Shown one piece after another: positions 61,977 to 64,000 of a DNA stretch of 64,000 bases; the stretch's first letter is position 1, and the number at the start of each line of letters is the position of its first letter. Where the stretch lies: positions 267,552-331,551 of the forward strand of contig NZ_AHOO02000009.1 of NCBI RefSeq assembly GCF_000244755.1, given 5' to 3'. The position numbers were made by a program, and so were the translations under genes. The notes beneath the pieces were generated by a model. It was not told the DNA's origin, made no database searches, and worked only from the letters and a program-made list of their open reading frames with translations. This stretch comes from Leptospira licerasiae serovar Varillal str. VAR 010 (GTDB lineage: Bacteria; Spirochaetota; Leptospiria; Leptospirales; Leptospiraceae).

Positions 61977-62252
61977 GAACATCCGATAAATTCTTTCTTT
62001 TTTATTTTAGGGTAAAATATTCTTTAGAAAGAGCCGTGCAAAATCTTTCGTATGTTGGCCCGCTCCTGAGATGTTCTGGTGCAGAGCTATGGAGTTTCAT
62101 CTTGTTGATTAGATTGCAGTTTGTGGACTTTAACTGGTCCCGTAATCGGAGCGGAGATCTGGCATCTGAAAGTAGTATTTTACCGAAACGGCAATTTACT
62201 GAAGTATAAAAATGCAACTATTTGGAATGCACCGTATTTGGATCGGACGTCG
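61971..62252. other. Cassette 24: body without a convincing gene, related to cassette 19
   Basis: 418-bp cassette (61971-62388). Its first 120 bp are nearly the same as cassette 19 (CATCCGATAAATT... AAATCTTTCGTATGTT), the middle has diverged with indels, and the end TGGAATGCACCGTATTTGG is again shared. A 71-codon minus-strand frame (62002-62217) is broken in cassette 19. No plus-strand start with ribosome site. Confidence 0.6.
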
Positions 62253-62394
62253 GCCTAACTTACGGTGCCTCCGCGTCGCTCGGGGCTTGCTTCGCAACCC
62301 GCTCGCTTGGGCTTTGCCACATTCGCGTCCGTCACTTCGTTTGCATGCGCAAACTCGTGCCGTTGCGAACGTCGGAGCACCTTGGTCGTTAGGC
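62253..62394 (+). repeat. attC site of cassette 24 (short type)
   Basis: 142 bp. R'' GCCTAAC, R' GTTAGGC. L'' GGTGCCTCCG with L' CGGAGCACC. Inner stem ATTCGC/GCGAAC. Its attC type differs from that of the related cassette 19. Confidence 0.92.
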
Positions 62395-62452
62395 GTAATC
62401 GAGTAAAAAACAATTGTAAAATAGATTTTGCTAATTTGCTTTAATATATTCT

Positions 62453-62887
62453 ATGTCGATAAAAGATTATTTCTCAGATAAGATTGCTGCAATTTCAACT
62501 CCAAGCGAATCTAATCTTCTTTCCATCTCTAATTTTACTCGATTTTCCGATAATTCTGCAGTTCTCTTTAAATTAGATTGCAAAGGGGATCATTTTCAAG
62601 TAAGTAGTTTCAGTTTTTTTGCTGATACTAATATCTTTAAGCGCTTTCTGCCGGACTTAAAAAAATCATACCAAAGTTTATCTGGAATTGCTAAGATTGA
62701 AACATCATATGAGGATGATGTTCTAAAAATCAAATTCAAAGACAATGGTCATATTGATATTCTGTGTAATGTATTTATTCATGATGAATATTCTCAGGTC
62801 GTAAATATTGGGTTTGAATTAGATCAATCGTATTTGCCATCATTTATTGAATCATTAGAAAAGATTTACGAGGAACTATTTCCATAA
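62453..62887 (+). CDS. Cassette 25: small hypothetical protein
   Basis: 144 residues, alpha/beta, soluble: MSIKDYFSDKIAAISTPSESNLLSISNFTRF, beta strands (SAVLFKLDCKGDHFQVSSFSFFAD), and a C-terminal helix (YLPSFIESLEKIYEELFP). It is about the size of an immunity or WapI-like protein, but no family is recognised. Start ATG 62453, stop 13 bp before attC25. Cassette 62389-63047. Confidence 0.6.
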   Translation: MSIKDYFSDKIAAISTPSESNLLSISNFTRFSDNSAVLFKLDCKGDHFQVSSFSFFADTNIFKRFLPDLKKSYQSLSGIAKIETSYEDDVLKIKFKDNGHIDILCNVFIHDEYSQVVNIGFELDQSYLPSFIESLEKIYEELFP

Positions 62888-62899
62888 GTTCTCGACTAC

Positions 62900-63053
62900 G
62901 CCTAACCTTCGGTGCTTCCGCAGCGCTTCGAGCTTGCTTCGCAACTCTCGCTTGGCCTTCGGCACATTTCGCTTTGTCACTCGCCTTGCAGAGCAAGTCT
63001 CGTGCCAAGTGCTTACGCACTCGCGAAACGTCGGAACACCTTGGTCGTTATAC
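62900..63053 (+). repeat. attC site of cassette 25
   Basis: 154 bp. R'' GCCTAAC, R' GTTATAC. L'' GGTGCTTCCG with L' CGGAACACC. Inner stem TTTCGC/GCGAAA. Confidence 0.92.
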
Positions 63054-63092
63054 GCAAGACGCCCAAATATTGCATTTTATAGAAGAATTCAT

Positions 63093-63121
63093 TTGACTTA
63101 TATACAAAGATTGTATATACT
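63093..63121 (+). promoter_or_regulatory. Promoter and operator of the RHH-PIN module
   Basis: TTGACT (63093-63098), 17-bp spacer, TATACT (63116-63121). TATATACAA-AGA-TTGTATATA (63099-63119) is a perfect 9-bp inverted repeat lying exactly in the spacer, so binding there would block polymerase. Start codon at 63128. Confidence 0.8.
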
Positions 63122-63127
63122 AAAGAA

Positions 63128-63373
63128 ATGAACCAGACTGTTAATATTTCCTTTGAAAAGGGGCTTTTAAAAGAAATAGATAAAATTGCCAAAAGAGAAC
63201 ATAGATCAAGGTCAGAATTGATTCGTGAAGCGGCGAGAGCCTATATAGAAAAGAAATTTAAATGGGAAAAAATTTTCGAAATTGGCTCAGCAATTTCTAA
63301 GACAGCAAATATTACTGAGGAATCCATTATAGATGAGATAAAACTAATTAGGAAGCAGAAGAAAACTCCCTGA
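63128..63373 (+). CDS. Cassette 26: ribbon-helix-helix antitoxin
   Basis: 81 residues. N-terminal RHH domain: NQTVNISFEKGLLKEIDKIAKREHRSRSELIREAARAYIEKK; the C-terminal part would bind the toxin. It should repress its own promoter at the 9-bp inverted repeat. The stop overlaps the toxin start (TGATG), so production is coupled, antitoxin first. Confidence 0.88.
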   Translation: MNQTVNISFEKGLLKEIDKIAKREHRSRSELIREAARAYIEKKFKWEKIFEIGSAISKTANITEESIIDEIKLIRKQKKTP

Positions 63374-63798
63374 TGCTTAAAGTTCTTATAGATACCAATG
63401 TTTACATATCAGCAATTCTATTTGGTGGCAAACCTAAAGTTATTTTAGAAGAGCTAATATCGGGTAAGATAATTGGCTACATTTCTGATTCCATCTTAAA
63501 AGAAATTGAAGAGACATTAAAAAAGCCAAAATTTAAGTTAAGTGAAGAATTTATCTCAATAGTTTTATCTGAAATTGAATCACTCACAGAGAAAATAGTA
63601 AATATATCTCTAAAAGACTATGCGGGTCTTCGAGACAGAGATGATTATCACATACTTGAGAGTGCGATTTCAGCAAAGGTCGATTATTTAATTACTGGCG
63701 ATCAAGATTTACTGGTTTTAAAGAATTTGAAATCTCTCAAGATTATTTCTCCTGAACAATATTTAAGTTTGGATAGTAGTGGGGCGTCCAGCGTATAA
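63373..63798 (+). CDS. Cassette 26: PIN-domain toxin
   Basis: 141 residues. PIN-fold acidic residues are visible: D7 in MLKVLIDTNVYISAILFGG, E-rich helix (KEIEETLKKP), D in RDRDDYHILESAISAKVDYLITGDQDLL. It belongs to the 'putative toxin-antitoxin system toxin component, PIN family' group, which are Mg-dependent RNases. The TAA stop (63796-63798) falls inside the R'' box of attC26. Confidence 0.9.
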   Translation: MLKVLIDTNVYISAILFGGKPKVILEELISGKIIGYISDSILKEIEETLKKPKFKLSEEFISIVLSEIESLTEKIVNISLKDYAGLRDRDDYHILESAISAKVDYLITGDQDLLVLKNLKSLKIISPEQYLSLDSSGASSV

Positions 63799-63947
63799 CT
63801 AACAGCTCTGGCGCAGCGCTTCGGGATTGCTTTCGCAACCCTCGCTTGGGCTTCGCCACATTCCGCTTTGTCACTCGTCTTGCAGTGGCAAGCCTCGTGC
63901 CAAGTCCTTCGGACTCGCGGAACGTCGCCAAGCGTTGGTCGTTAGCT
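63793..63947 (+). repeat. attC site of cassette 26
   Basis: 155 bp. R'' GTATAAC, R' GTTAGCT. L'' AGCTCTGGCG with L' CGCCAAGC. Inner stem TTCCGC/GCGGAA. Cassette 27 begins at 63942 and runs off the edge; the visible 59 bp hold no gene. Confidence 0.92.
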
Positions 63948-64000
63948 GCAATTGCCGTATAATGTTGTCGTGAACACATAAGAATGTATGTTCTTATTTG

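Larger units (their letters stand above)
34370..64000 (+). mobile_element. Integron-like cassette array, 26 full cassettes plus a partial one
   Basis: One tyrosine recombinase gene, a predicted attI (crossover base G35470) and cassettes bounded by GTTRRRY-like R' boxes at 35470, 36289, 42924, 43875, 44708, 45926, 46738, 47865, 49501, 50364, 51230, 51879, 52745, 53464, 54363, 55287, 56312, 57342, 57991, 58417, 59658, 60478, 60995, 61970, 62388, 63047 and 63941. All genes but one read rightwards. The attC sites are similar to each other although the genes are unrelated, as in sedentary chromosomal integrons. The array continues beyond the right edge. Confidence 0.92.

Noticed and set aside
35470..64000. 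Regularly spaced repeats suggesting a CRISPR array
   Set aside because: Repeats are 139-159 bp, imperfect and folded, and the intervals are 0.3-6.5 kb and hold genes. This is an attC array.

Overview
The window looks like a Leptospira chromosome (genus inferred from gene content and from TTG starts on several genes; not tested by search). It has two parts. Bases 1-34369 are ordinary, densely packed chromosome. Bases 34370-64000 are a large, AT-richer integron-like gene-cassette array that continues past the right edge.

Chromosomal part. In order: a lysophospholipid acyltransferase and alanine racemase; a polyamine operon (speD, a SET-SpeD fusion protein, speE) leading into pyrF; an outer-membrane-like protein; a lipid-modification operon (FAD oxidoreductase, DUF1365, cyclopropane-fatty-acid synthase, DUF2062, DUF1295, second CFA-type methyltransferase); a TetR regulator divergent from a CrtI-like oxidoreductase; a KamA/EpmB-like radical SAM enzyme near PstS and elongation factor P; a methionine-salvage pair (mtnD, mtnB) behind an unusual structured leader; and a block of four minus-strand signalling genes (one HD-GYP response regulator and three large histidine kinases). 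Polyamine synthesis makes methylthioadenosine, which the salvage genes recycle, so these two clusters are metabolically linked.

Cassette array. A tyrosine recombinase (34370-35407) is followed by a predicted attI (crossover at 35470) and 26 complete cassettes, each ending in an attC-like site of 139-159 bp. Every cassette's own R'' box is the exact reverse complement of the R' box at its own left boundary, which fixes all cassette borders. Complementarity extends well past the R box, typically 15-25 nt, and position 11 is almost always A at the left end facing C at the right end. The sites fold like attC, with one extra base in the L''/L' stem. The recombinase, however, lacks the insertion that defines IntI and carries a different N-terminal domain. 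It is transcribed in the same direction as the cassettes, unlike most integrons.

Cargo. The array reads as a defence island. Cassette 2 is about 6.6 kb and holds an ABC-3C-like system (Cap4/DUF4297-type nuclease, middle component, zinc-hook ABC ATPase), a large companion protein and two XRE regulators. Other cassettes carry SIR2-like, SEFIR, Abi-alpha (DUF4393), putative AbiC-like, two HEPN-motif, and several PD-(D/E)xK-like proteins, plus three toxin-antitoxin pairs (BrnTA, HigBA, RHH-PIN) with their own promoters and operators. Cassettes 11 and 18 are identical copies. Cassettes 19 and 24 are related and have no convincing ORF. Several cargo genes have no recognisable family and are candidates for undescribed defence functions.
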